From NCBI GenBank assembly GCA_937951975.1, contig CALGAJ010000046.1, positions 1-20,168 of the forward strand: DNA of 20,168 bases, in the 5' to 3' direction. Origin of the DNA: an uncultured Desulfotignum sp. GTDB taxonomy: Bacteria; Desulfobacterota; Desulfobacteria; Desulfobacterales; Desulfobacteraceae. Under the pieces are notes generated by a model. The model was not told where the DNA came from. It ran no database searches and was given only the letters and a program-made list of their open reading frames with translations. A program made the translations under genes and the position numbers. This document shows positions 13,767-20,168 of this stretch, piece after piece (within the stretch, counting starts at the first letter, position 1; every line of letters starts with the position of its first letter).

Positions 13767-14893
13767 ACCTTTTCGCCATGCGGCTGCGCGGCATCCTGAA
13801 AAAAGAGGTGCTGCAGATTCTGCGGGACCCCAGCAGCATCGCTCTGGCGCTGGTCATGCCGCTGGTGCTGCTTTTTCTTTTCGGATACGGGGTGAATCTC
13901 GATGCCGAGAATATTCCTGTTGCCGTCATCACCGAAGATGATGGCGGGGCCGCCCGGGATCTGGTCGGGCGCTTTGAACTGTCCAGGCAGTTTCAGGTAT
14001 ACCGGGTAACAGATATCAGGGAAGCGGAATCACTGATGCAGCAAAGAAACGTGGAAGCGATTGTCCGGCTGCGCAATGACTTTTCCGCCAGGCTGACGGG
14101 GAGCACGGAACAGCAGGCGCCGGTGCAGTTGATCATCAACGGTATCGACGCCAACCGGGCCCGGCTGATAGAGGGATATGTCAAGCGGATAACAGGCACC
14201 TGGGCGGCTCAGCGCCAGGCACGGGGGGAAGCGGTCAGCACCGGACCGGTTTCGATCGCGCACCGGATCTGGTTCAATGAAGGTGCCGAGAGCCGTAATT
14301 TTCTGGTACCGGGACTGATTACCCTGATCATGACGTTGATCGGTATCCTTCTCACCGCCCTGGTAATCGCCAGGGAGTGGGAACGTGGCACCATGGAGGC
14401 GATGCTGGTCACACCGCTGAGGCGGTTCGACATCCTGCTGGGGAAGATTCTGCCTTACTATGTTCTGGGGATGCTTGGCATGGGGCTTTCCGTTGCGGTC
14501 GGGGTGCTGCTGTTTGAGGTGCCGTTTCGCGGTTCCCTGACCGCCCTGGCGGTGCTGGGTTCCCTGTTTATGCTGGCGTCGCTCGGTTTTGGGCTGCTGG
14601 TGTCCGCGGCTGTCCGTGTTCAGTTCGTGGCGGCCCAGATTTCGATTGTTGCCGGATTTCTGCCCGCTTTTTTTCTTTCAGGCCTCATTTTTGACCTGGA
14701 GTCCACCCCGAAAGTGATTCAAATCATCTCACACGCTGTGCCGGCAAGGTATTTCGTGAATATCAGCCACACCCTGTTCATGGCCGGTGATATCTGGTCC
14801 GTCCTGCTGCCGAATGGGCTGGTTCTGGCTGGAATGGCAATCGTTTTCCTGGGCCTTGCCTTTCGGAAAATAACCAAACGGCTGGATGGATAA
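13763..14893 (+). CDS. ybhS: ABC-2 type exporter permease (YbhS-like)
   Basis: 376 residues of the ABC2_membrane family. The N-terminus has KKEVLQILRDPSSIALALVM leading into the first membrane helix (about 27-44). A periplasmic domain of about 140 residues follows (from NLDAENIPVAVI to about 175). Five further hydrophobic segments lie between about 185 and 370, including LVPGLITLIMTLIGILLTALV and the REWERGTMEAMLVTP coupling motif. ATG 13763 overlaps the ybhF stop as ATGA. With the next gene it should make a heterodimeric export channel. Length and order agree with E. coli ybhS. Confidence 0.9.
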   Translation: MNLFAMRLRGILKKEVLQILRDPSSIALALVMPLVLLFLFGYGVNLDAENIPVAVITEDDGGAARDLVGRFELSRQFQVYRVTDIREAESLMQQRNVEAIVRLRNDFSARLTGSTEQQAPVQLIINGIDANRARLIEGYVKRITGTWAAQRQARGEAVSTGPVSIAHRIWFNEGAESRNFLVPGLITLIMTLIGILLTALVIAREWERGTMEAMLVTPLRRFDILLGKILPYYVLGMLGMGLSVAVGVLLFEVPFRGSLTALAVLGSLFMLASLGFGLLVSAAVRVQFVAAQISIVAGFLPAFFLSGLIFDLESTPKVIQIISHAVPARYFVNISHTLFMAGDIWSVLLPNGLVLAGMAIVFLGLAFRKITKRLDG

Positions 14894-16014
14894 TGCGGGT
14901 TCTGCGCCGGATACTCGCCCTGGTGGTGAAAGAGTTTGTCACCGTGCTCAAAGATCCCAAAAGCCGTGTCGTCATCATCGGCCCGCCGCTGATCCAGTTT
15001 TTTGTATTCGGTTATGCCGCCACCTATGATGTGAAAAACGTACGGTATGCGGTTTTTGACGAGTCGCGCTCGGTGTTGTCCAGACAGTTGATCGGTGATA
15101 TTCAAGGATCGGGAAAATTCGAACTCACCGGTTATCTGGACAACCACGGGGAGATGGCTGCCTGTATCGACAGTGAAAAAGCCAGGCTGGTCATTCATAT
15201 CGGGCCGGAATTTGAAAAAAGGCTGTACGCTTCCCGGCCCGTGGATATTCAGGTGATCGCCGATGGCCGCAATCCCAATGTTGCCCTGATTGCGCTGGGG
15301 TATCTTGGAACGATTGTTGAGACGTTCAACAGCCGGCTTGACGGCCAGGGAATCATGCGGGAAACCGCTCCCGGTCTCCAGCTGGTGGAGCGTTCCTGGT
15401 TCAATGAGAACCTTCAGAGCAGGTGGTTCATTGTTTCGGCCCTGGGAGGAATTATCAGCATGGTGGTGGTCATGATTCTGACCAGCCTCTCAGTGGCGCG
15501 GGAGCGGGAGTTCGGCACCTTTGATCAGCTGCTGGTGGCGCCGTTTACACCGGGTGAGATTTTAATCGGCAAATCATTGCCGGGTATCGTGTTCGGGTTG
15601 ATGGACGCCCTCATCTTCGCTGCGGGAGCCGTTTACTGGTTTTCGGTGCCTTTTCGGGGAACCGTTGCCGCGCTGGTGGTGGCGCTGCTCTGCTTCATCA
15701 TCACCATTGTGGGGGTTGGATTGCTGGTATCATCGCTGTCCATGACCATGCAGCAGGGGCTGCTCGGCTCTTTTCTCTTCATGATGCCGGCGGTAACGCT
15801 TTCCGGCTTCGCCACGCCCATTGAAAATATGCCGCTGTGGCTGCAGCAGGCGGATCTGGTCAATCCGGTGCGCTACATCATCATCGCGTTGCGCAGCATT
15901 TTCCTGGAAGGGGCTGATCTGGCCATGGTCTGGCCTCATCTCCGGCCGTTACTGTTGATCGCCTCTGTGACGCTGCCGCTGTCCGCCTGGATGTTCCGGC
16001 ATCGGGCCCAGTAG
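14893..16014 (+). CDS. ybhR: ABC-2 type exporter permease (YbhR-like)
   Basis: 373 residues, paralogous to the preceding gene: KEFVTVLKDPKSRVVIIGPP then a first helix (about 27-42), a periplasmic domain with FDESRSVLSRQLIGDIQGSG, and a C-terminal membrane bundle with SVAREREFGTFDQLLVAPFT as coupling motif. The ATG at 14893 overlaps the previous stop as TAATG. It is the last gene of the exporter operon. No convincing hairpin with a T-run follows; the AT-rich bases 16015-16042 are the only candidate stop region before the next promoter. Confidence 0.9.
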   Translation: MRVLRRILALVVKEFVTVLKDPKSRVVIIGPPLIQFFVFGYAATYDVKNVRYAVFDESRSVLSRQLIGDIQGSGKFELTGYLDNHGEMAACIDSEKARLVIHIGPEFEKRLYASRPVDIQVIADGRNPNVALIALGYLGTIVETFNSRLDGQGIMRETAPGLQLVERSWFNENLQSRWFIVSALGGIISMVVVMILTSLSVAREREFGTFDQLLVAPFTPGEILIGKSLPGIVFGLMDALIFAAGAVYWFSVPFRGTVAALVVALLCFIITIVGVGLLVSSLSMTMQQGLLGSFLFMMPAVTLSGFATPIENMPLWLQQADLVNPVRYIIIALRSIFLEGADLAMVWPHLRPLLLIASVTLPLSAWMFRHRAQ

Positions 16015-16042
16015 CTTTTCAAATCAAAGAATTTTTTGAGAG

Positions 16043-16071
16043 TTGATTTTGCTTCACAGAACTGCTAAATT
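16043..16071 (+). promoter_or_regulatory. Candidate promoter for the preQ1-controlled transporter
   Basis: TTGATT (16043-16048), a 17-bp spacer and TAAATT (16066-16071). The predicted start, about 16078, lies just ahead of the riboswitch aptamer at 16102. The hexamers match consensus moderately. Confidence 0.45.
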
Positions 16072-16101
16072 CTCCACCCTGCTGACGTTACCATGAACCA
16101 A

Positions 16102-16137
16102 GGCGGTCACAGCAACCCGCCTCAACAAAACTGGAGA
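16102..16137 (+). promoter_or_regulatory. Class I (type 2) preQ1 riboswitch
   Basis: A compact H-type pseudoknot aptamer matching the Thermoanaerobacter tengcongensis preQ1-I riboswitch position by position. Stem P1 is GGCGG (16102-16106) with CCGCC (16117-16121). The loop TCACAGCAAC (16107-16116) matches the known TCGCAGTAAC, and C16116 is the base that would pair with preQ1. The A-rich tail AACAAAAC (16124-16131) runs to the 3' pseudoknot strand TGG (16132-16134). Those G residues are part of the GGAG ribosome binding site (16133-16136) of the transporter, so preQ1 binding should hide it and stop translation. The next gene belongs to the queuosine-precursor transporter family, which fits the ligand exactly. 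Confidence 0.9.
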
Positions 16138-16144
16138 TTTTTTC

Positions 16145-16834
16145 TTGAACGAACTGCTCTGGCCGGTCATGCTGGCCGTCAATTTCGGACTGATTCTTGT
16201 TTCGTACCGGATATTCGGAAAAACCGGGCTTTACGCCTGGATCCCCCTGGCCGCCATCGTGGCCAACATCCAGGTGATCAAACTGGTGGAACTGTTCGGC
16301 ATCACCGCCACTTTGGGCAACATTGTGTATGCCTCCTCTTTTCTGGTTACGGATATCCTGTCAGAAATGTACGGCAAAAACCAGGCCCGGAAAGCCGTGT
16401 TCATCGGGCTTTTTTCCCTGGTGGCCATGACCGTGCTCATGAACCTGGCCCTTTTTTTCACCCCGGCCCCGGATGATTTTGCCCAGGACAGCCTGGCCGT
16501 GATTTTCGGGTTCATGCCCCGGATCGCGGCGGCCAGTCTTCTGGCTTACCTGGTTTCCCAGATGCATGATGTGTGGGCCTATGAGTTCTGGCGAAAGCGG
16601 TTTCCGGGCCTCCGGTTCATCTGGCTGCGCAACAACGCCTCCACCATGGTCAGCCAGTTCATCGACTCCACGGTGTTCACGGTCCTGGCCTTCTGGGGAG
16701 TGTTTCCACCGGTGGTACTGGTGCAGATCTTCTGGACTACCTATCTGCTCAAATGGGTGGTGGGCGTGGCAGATACCCCGTTCATCTACCTGGCCCGGCA
16801 CTGGCATGATCAGGGGAAAATTCCCGGGGATTGA
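16145..16834 (+). CDS. yhhQ: Queuosine precursor transporter, YhhQ/COG1738 family
   Basis: 229 residues with about six membrane helices, full length for the family. Recognisable blocks are IPLAAIVANIQVIKLVELFG (33-52), SSFLVTDILSEMYGKNQARK (64-83) and LRNNASTMVSQFIDSTVFTV (161-180). It imports preQ0 and/or preQ1 for making the modified tRNA base queuosine. The start is a TTG at 16145, 8 nt after GGAG (16133-16136); no in-frame ATG or GTG fits the family start better. The upstream preQ1 riboswitch overlaps that ribosome binding site, which both supports the function and confirms the start. It converges with the ProC-like gene, whose stop is 11 nt away. Confidence 0.93.
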   Translation: MNELLWPVMLAVNFGLILVSYRIFGKTGLYAWIPLAAIVANIQVIKLVELFGITATLGNIVYASSFLVTDILSEMYGKNQARKAVFIGLFSLVAMTVLMNLALFFTPAPDDFAQDSLAVIFGFMPRIAAASLLAYLVSQMHDVWAYEFWRKRFPGLRFIWLRNNASTMVSQFIDSTVFTVLAFWGVFPPVVLVQIFWTTYLLKWVVGVADTPFIYLARHWHDQGKIPGD

Positions 16835-16845
16835 TTTTTTTCTGG

Positions 16846-17619
16846 TTATTGCCTGTTCTTGACCGCATCCAGGGCCGCGGTGATGGGGGAAAACCCTGCA
16901 TGTTCCTCAATCACCTCCATGGCCAGTTCATTCAGCCCGCCAGGCGTCATACTTTGGGTGACCAGGGATGGGATGTCGCCCCGGTCTTCAGATTCAGCAA
17001 TCCGGGACAATGCTCCGAACATGGAAGCCGTGTATGCGGCAGCGTTTTTGCGTTCAATCCCCTGTGCCGTCCCCCATGCAGCCGCTGCTTCGACAAAGGC
17101 ATAGTAAGGAGCCATCAGGCTGGTGATTATGGCCAGAGTCTCCAGATGATCTTCTTGACTCACCGCAATCACCCTGCCGATCCGGTTGAACAGATCACCT
17201 GCCCGGGAGACAGCGTCCCCCTGATCCGGATAGATCACTATCGGGCCGGCATGAATGGCGGTGCAGGGAAGGGGCACGGCCCGGGCAATCTGATCAGCCG
17301 GCTGTACCGGATGCTGGATTTTTTCCACAGGAGTTCCGGCCAGTAGGTGAACGATGATCTGGTCTTTTCTGAACCGGAGATCCGGCAGAATTTTTTCTTT
17401 TTGCTGCGGCAGTATGGCCAGAAAGACCATGTCTGAATGATCCAGCACCGCCTGATTGGAGGTGCCCACATGAACCGCCGGCCATTGGTTAGCCAATGCA
17501 TCTGCCTTTTGTTTGTTTCTCGGCGATACCCAGATGGTGGATGGCGGCGGATCACAGGTACATAACCCCGTGATAATTGCAGTGGTGATGTTTCCTGTAC
17601 CGATAAATCCCAGGCGCAT
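16846..17619 (-). CDS. proC: Pyrroline-5-carboxylate reductase-like oxidoreductase
   Basis: 257 residues of the ProC family. The Rossmann NAD(P) motif GFIGTGNITTAI is at 4-15, followed by VWVSPRNK-type spacing and a C-terminal helical dimer domain (MAPYYAFVEAAAAWGTAQGI, then SLVTQSMTPGGLNELAM). Typical ProC has a PGGTT-like motif; here it is PGGLN, and the protein is slightly short. The usual reaction is NAD(P)H-dependent reduction of 1-pyrroline-5-carboxylate to proline. Being downstream of an MttB homologue and betaine-type permeases, it may act on a proline-related or other imino intermediate; that is inference. ATG 17619 has AAAGGAG upstream with 7 nt spacing. It is the last gene of its operon, 35 nt after mttB. 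Confidence 0.82.
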   Translation of the reverse strand: MRLGFIGTGNITTAIITGLCTCDPPPSTIWVSPRNKQKADALANQWPAVHVGTSNQAVLDHSDMVFLAILPQQKEKILPDLRFRKDQIIVHLLAGTPVEKIQHPVQPADQIARAVPLPCTAIHAGPIVIYPDQGDAVSRAGDLFNRIGRVIAVSQEDHLETLAIITSLMAPYYAFVEAAAAWGTAQGIERKNAAAYTASMFGALSRIAESEDRGDIPSLVTQSMTPGGLNELAMEVIEEHAGFSPITAALDAVKNRQ

Positions 17620-17654
17620 AGTGCGTCTCCTTTAAGGTGATAGTGCGTGTTTTT

Positions 17655-19103
17655 TTATTGCTGCATGCGTTCTCTGATGTCAGCGGTGTCGATTCCCAGC
17701 GAGCCGGCACAGGCATCCAGCCGGGATCGGACATCTGTCTCCATTTTCGGAGGCTGGTACCGGTCCAGCAGCACCTGAATGTTTCTGGTGATATTGTCAA
17801 GCAACGCCTTATCAGGGGAGATACCCGGTTTAAGCGCGCCTTTGAGACTGATATCCGATATGAAAGGGGCTGTGCGGCAATGTTCAGCAGTGTGTTTCCG
17901 GGTCAGGTATTCTCCGCCGTGACCCACGGCAAGGATAGTGTCCAGGGCCAGGTGATCCGGATCCGTGTTGATGTCCTCGATATAGTATCGGATCCTTTCC
18001 AGGAGATCCAGATCGACCACAAATTTTTCAAAGGACATGGCCCCGTAACAGTCCAGGCTTCCGGCACTGTGGAAATTAAAATTGATTCCTTCCAGATTGG
18101 CTGCCATCTGGACCATCATACTTTCGTATCCAGCCTGGATTGACAGGCTTTTGGCATCGTTCAGGGTCCCGCCGCCCCTTGATGGCAGGTGGTAAAGCCG
18201 GGCCAGCCGGGCACAGTATTTTACGGCCAGAGCCGATTCCGGGGTGCCGATGGTAAACGCGCCGGTCCGCATGTCGGCATTGGATGTGGCGGACCCATAA
18301 ATCACGGGGGTGCCTTTGCGGATGATCTGGGCCAGGGCACACCCGACCAGGGATTCGGCATGGGACACGGCAATGGCGCCCGCCAGGGTCACGGGCCCGG
18401 TGGAGCCGGCCATGACCGCCGGGGATATGATCACGGGCTGGCCGTGGGCCGCATACACCATGAGGGTGTCCAGCATTTTTTGATCAAACTGCAGCGGAGA
18501 CAGAGAGGAAACCAGGTTGATGATCCGGGGTTTTTCGATCAGCCCCCGGGTGTCCGTGTCAAAAACCGCCTTGAGCATCTCCATGGTCATGTCGCTTTCC
18601 GAACGGCCCCCCATGCCGCCGAAAAGGCACTTATCCGAATGCACCAGTGCGGCATAGAGCAGTATGGGATAAAACCGGTCATCGGTTGCCAGATCCTCGG
18701 GGGTGACCATCACCCCGCCGTTGATTTTGAAATGCGCCGTGGTGTGGACCAGTTTGAGGAATGTCAGGTAATCTTCAAACCGGGCAGGTCTGCGGACGCC
18801 CTCTGGATCGGCGATATACGGGAATCCGGCATTGCTGGCGGCATGTTCTGTATGACTGCCGCCGATGACGGCATTCCATCGGGGGTTTCTGGCATAAAGG
18901 GTGAATGCGGCCGGGGCATGAGACAGCCATTTTTTCAACTGGGCTTTTGTGAAAAACACCTTGCGTCCGGACACACGGATGCCCTGATCTGATACCATTT
19001 CCAGCAGATCCGGATGATGCAGCCGGATACCTGCGGTTTCAATGAGGGTCATGGCGGCATCATCCAGGTTTTTGATATTCTGTTGGGTCTTGTCCAGTGT
19101 CAC
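17655..19103 (-). CDS. mttB: MttB-family methylamine/betaine:corrinoid methyltransferase, non-pyrrolysine type
   Basis: 482 residues, full length for the trimethylamine methyltransferase (MttB, COG5598) superfamily. Recognisable segments are DAAMTLIETAGIRLHHPDLL near the start, FKINGGVMVTPEDL, GTPVIYGSATSNADMRTGAF (264-283) and LSIQAGYESMMVQMAANLEG (320-339). The frame has no internal TAG, so it is a pyrrolysine-free homologue; characterised ones demethylate glycine betaine (MtgB), proline betaine (MtpB) or carnitine (MtcB), passing the methyl to a corrinoid protein. The corrinoid protein and its second methyltransferase are not in the window. The start is GTG 19103, with AAGGAA (19116-19111) 7 nt upstream. 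Two ProW-type permeases upstream suggest a quaternary amine substrate; the ProC-like gene downstream hints at a proline derivative. Confidence 0.9.
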   Translation of the reverse strand: MTLDKTQQNIKNLDDAAMTLIETAGIRLHHPDLLEMVSDQGIRVSGRKVFFTKAQLKKWLSHAPAAFTLYARNPRWNAVIGGSHTEHAASNAGFPYIADPEGVRRPARFEDYLTFLKLVHTTAHFKINGGVMVTPEDLATDDRFYPILLYAALVHSDKCLFGGMGGRSESDMTMEMLKAVFDTDTRGLIEKPRIINLVSSLSPLQFDQKMLDTLMVYAAHGQPVIISPAVMAGSTGPVTLAGAIAVSHAESLVGCALAQIIRKGTPVIYGSATSNADMRTGAFTIGTPESALAVKYCARLARLYHLPSRGGGTLNDAKSLSIQAGYESMMVQMAANLEGINFNFHSAGSLDCYGAMSFEKFVVDLDLLERIRYYIEDINTDPDHLALDTILAVGHGGEYLTRKHTAEHCRTAPFISDISLKGALKPGISPDKALLDNITRNIQVLLDRYQPPKMETDVRSRLDACAGSLGIDTADIRERMQQ

Positions 19104-19162
19104 AATGGGGTTCCTTTTGAAATTTTTTCAATTTGTCCGGCAGGATACAGGATTTCTTTTCC

Positions 19163-19195
19163 GGGACAGGGTCCCTGAACAGGGGTGTAACCCCT
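19163..19195 (-). repeat. Two adjacent hairpins between proW and mttB
   Basis: AGGGGT-GTA-ACCCCT (19181-19195), overlapping the proW stop codon, and GGGAC-AGG-GTCCC (19163-19175). Both are perfect short stems. On the minus strand no T-run follows, so they are unlikely to be a full terminator; they may stabilise or partly attenuate the operon mRNA. Confidence 0.45.
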
Positions 19196-20036
19196 AAGTC
19201 GCTGCCGGATCTGTTCTGGTTACCAATCCCTGGGTGATCCGGTCAAAGATGATGGCCAGAATTACGATGGCCAGACCGGACCTCACCCCCACCCCGATCA
19301 TCATCCGGGTCAACCCCTGCACCACCTCACCGCCCAGGCCTCCGGCTCCGATGAGGCCTGCCAGTACCACCATGGCCAGGGACATCATGATGCACTGGTT
19401 CACCCCGGCCATGATGGACGGCATGGCCGCCGGGATCTGAATTTTCCAGATCAACTGGGAAGGGGCGGCCCCGAAAGCCTTGCCCACTTCCAGCTGTTCG
19501 GCTGGCACCCCGCGGATGCCCAGGGCGGTGAGGCGCAGGGCAGGAGGGATGGCGAATACGGCCGTGGCGATGACGGCCGGGGCCCGGCCCAGGGAAAAAA
19601 GAATGACTGCGGGAATGAGATACACCCAGGGGGGCAGGGTCTGCATCAGGTCCATGACGGGACGGGTGACGCGGTCCACGGTCGGGTTGATGGCGGACCA
19701 TATTCCTAAGGGAATCGCCACCATCAGGGCTGCGGTGGTGGACACGGCCACCAGGGCCGTGGTGAGCATGGTGGCTTTCCACAGGTCCATGGCAAAGCAG
19801 AACAGCAAGCCGAAAAAGGTGATGCTTCCGGTTCGAAGACCGGTAATCCGCCAGGCCAGCAGCGAAAATAGCGCCATGACGGCAAAGGCATGGGGCCACA
19901 GCAGCAGGGTTTCCAGAAATTTGACCGCTCCTTCCATGGTGCGGCTTAACAGCTCAAAGGGCAGGCCGGCGTTGACATTCAGCCAGTCCACCAGAAATGA
20001 AATATAGGCGCCGATGGAGAATACAGGGGTTTCCAT
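19194..20036 (-). CDS. proW: ProW/OpuAB-type ABC permease for betaine or proline
   Basis: 280 residues of the glycine betaine/proline permease family. It has an N-terminal periplasmic-type segment (about 1-50), membrane helices from about 45 onwards, and the coupling loop AEQLEVGKAFGAAPSQLIWK followed by IQIPAAMPSIMAGVNQCIMM. The C-terminal helix ends in VILAIIFDRITQGLVTR. The ATG at 20036 is set by AAAGGA (20050-20045), 8 nt upstream, inside the end of another permease gene. It would work with a ProV-type ATPase and a ProX-type binding protein, not seen here. Its neighbour downstream, MttB, would use the imported compound. Confidence 0.9.
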   Translation of the reverse strand: METPVFSIGAYISFLVDWLNVNAGLPFELLSRTMEGAVKFLETLLLWPHAFAVMALFSLLAWRITGLRTGSITFFGLLFCFAMDLWKATMLTTALVAVSTTAALMVAIPLGIWSAINPTVDRVTRPVMDLMQTLPPWVYLIPAVILFSLGRAPAVIATAVFAIPPALRLTALGIRGVPAEQLEVGKAFGAAPSQLIWKIQIPAAMPSIMAGVNQCIMMSLAMVVLAGLIGAGGLGGEVVQGLTRMMIGVGVRSGLAIVILAIIFDRITQGLVTRTDPAAT

Positions 20037-20038
20037 GA

Positions 20039-20168
20039 TTATTGTCCTTTTGCTTTCAACAGGGTGACCGCTCCCTGGGAGATGCGGTCCAGGATAATGG
20101 CCAGGATCACGATACAGATGCCGGCGTCAAAGGCCTTTCCCACATCCAGCACCCGGATGGCCCGGTAC
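20039..20168 (-). CDS. C-terminal end of a second ProW-like permease (5' part off the right edge)
   Basis: The last 42 residues read YRAIRVLDVGKAFDAGICIV and then ILAIILDRISQGAVTLLKAKGQ, stopping at TAA 20041-20039. The VILAIILDRISQGA block is nearly the same as the end of the next gene (VILAIIFDRITQGL), so this is a paralogous permease of the same transporter. The two genes nearly touch: the next ATG is 2 nt after this stop. A transporter with two different ProW-type permeases is suggested. Confidence 0.8.
   Translation of the reverse strand, partial: YRAIRVLDVGKAFDAGICIVILAIILDRISQGAVTLLKAKGQ

Noticed and set aside
16093..16476. ATG-started frame beginning just ahead of the riboswitch, considered as a leader peptide
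   Set aside because: It runs through the aptamer and far into yhhQ in another frame with no family resemblance; the riboswitch explains the upstream conservation better.
16811..16841. GGGA/TCCC hairpin followed by a T-run at the end of yhhQ, considered as a terminator
   Set aside because: The stem is only 4-5 bp and the T-run starts several bases after it, so it is not convincing.
17655..19103. Pyrrolysine-containing MttB
   Set aside because: The frame is continuous without an internal TAG, so it belongs to the non-pyrrolysine branch.

Overview
The window looks like a chromosomal segment of a Gram-negative anaerobe. The best guess is a sulfate-reducing Desulfobacterota of the Desulfobacter/Desulfotignum kind. 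This is inferred from the gene mix (a non-pyrrolysine MttB-type methyltransferase beside betaine-type ABC permeases, a LarA-like protein, an alpha2-type glycyl-tRNA synthetase) and from GC-rich core genes interrupted by an AT-rich accessory block. No marker gene fixes the species.

Layout. (1) 1-1138, minus strand: start of a type I restriction-modification locus, a half-length hsdS followed 3 nt later by hsdM, which runs off the left edge. A strong promoter bracketed by direct repeats lies upstream. (2) 1368-3765: AT-rich defence/addiction island. A HigB-type toxin is paired with an unusual antitoxin carrying a C-terminal ImmA/IrrE metallopeptidase domain (minus). Next to it is a second toxin-antitoxin locus (plus) whose toxin gene is broken by an internal deletion while its antitoxin and an 18-bp palindromic operator remain. 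(3) 3783-10597, minus: a closely packed seven-gene run, glyS - LarA-like - HisC-like aminotransferase - periplasmic binding protein - permease - ATPase - permease, i.e. a polar amino acid importer joined to two metabolic enzymes. (4) 10811-16014, plus: a YbhG-F-S-R type exporter (membrane-fusion protein, double ATPase, two ABC-2 permeases) in one translationally coupled operon, with a palindromic operator in its promoter. (5) 16043-16834, plus: a YhhQ-family queuosine-precursor transporter preceded by a compact class I preQ1 riboswitch that overlaps its ribosome binding site. (6) 16846-20168, minus: an operon end with two tandem ProW-like betaine permeases (the first cut by the right edge), an MttB-family methyltransferase and a pyrroline-5-carboxylate-reductase-like protein. 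This suggests uptake and demethylation of a quaternary amine such as proline betaine or glycine betaine.

The most rewarding items are the preQ1 riboswitch, the HigB/HigA-IrrE pair beside a decayed second toxin-antitoxin locus, the glyS/LarA/aminotransferase/ABC operon whose substrate is unknown, and the MttB-ProC-ProW group. No rRNA, tRNA, CRISPR array or intact transposase was seen.
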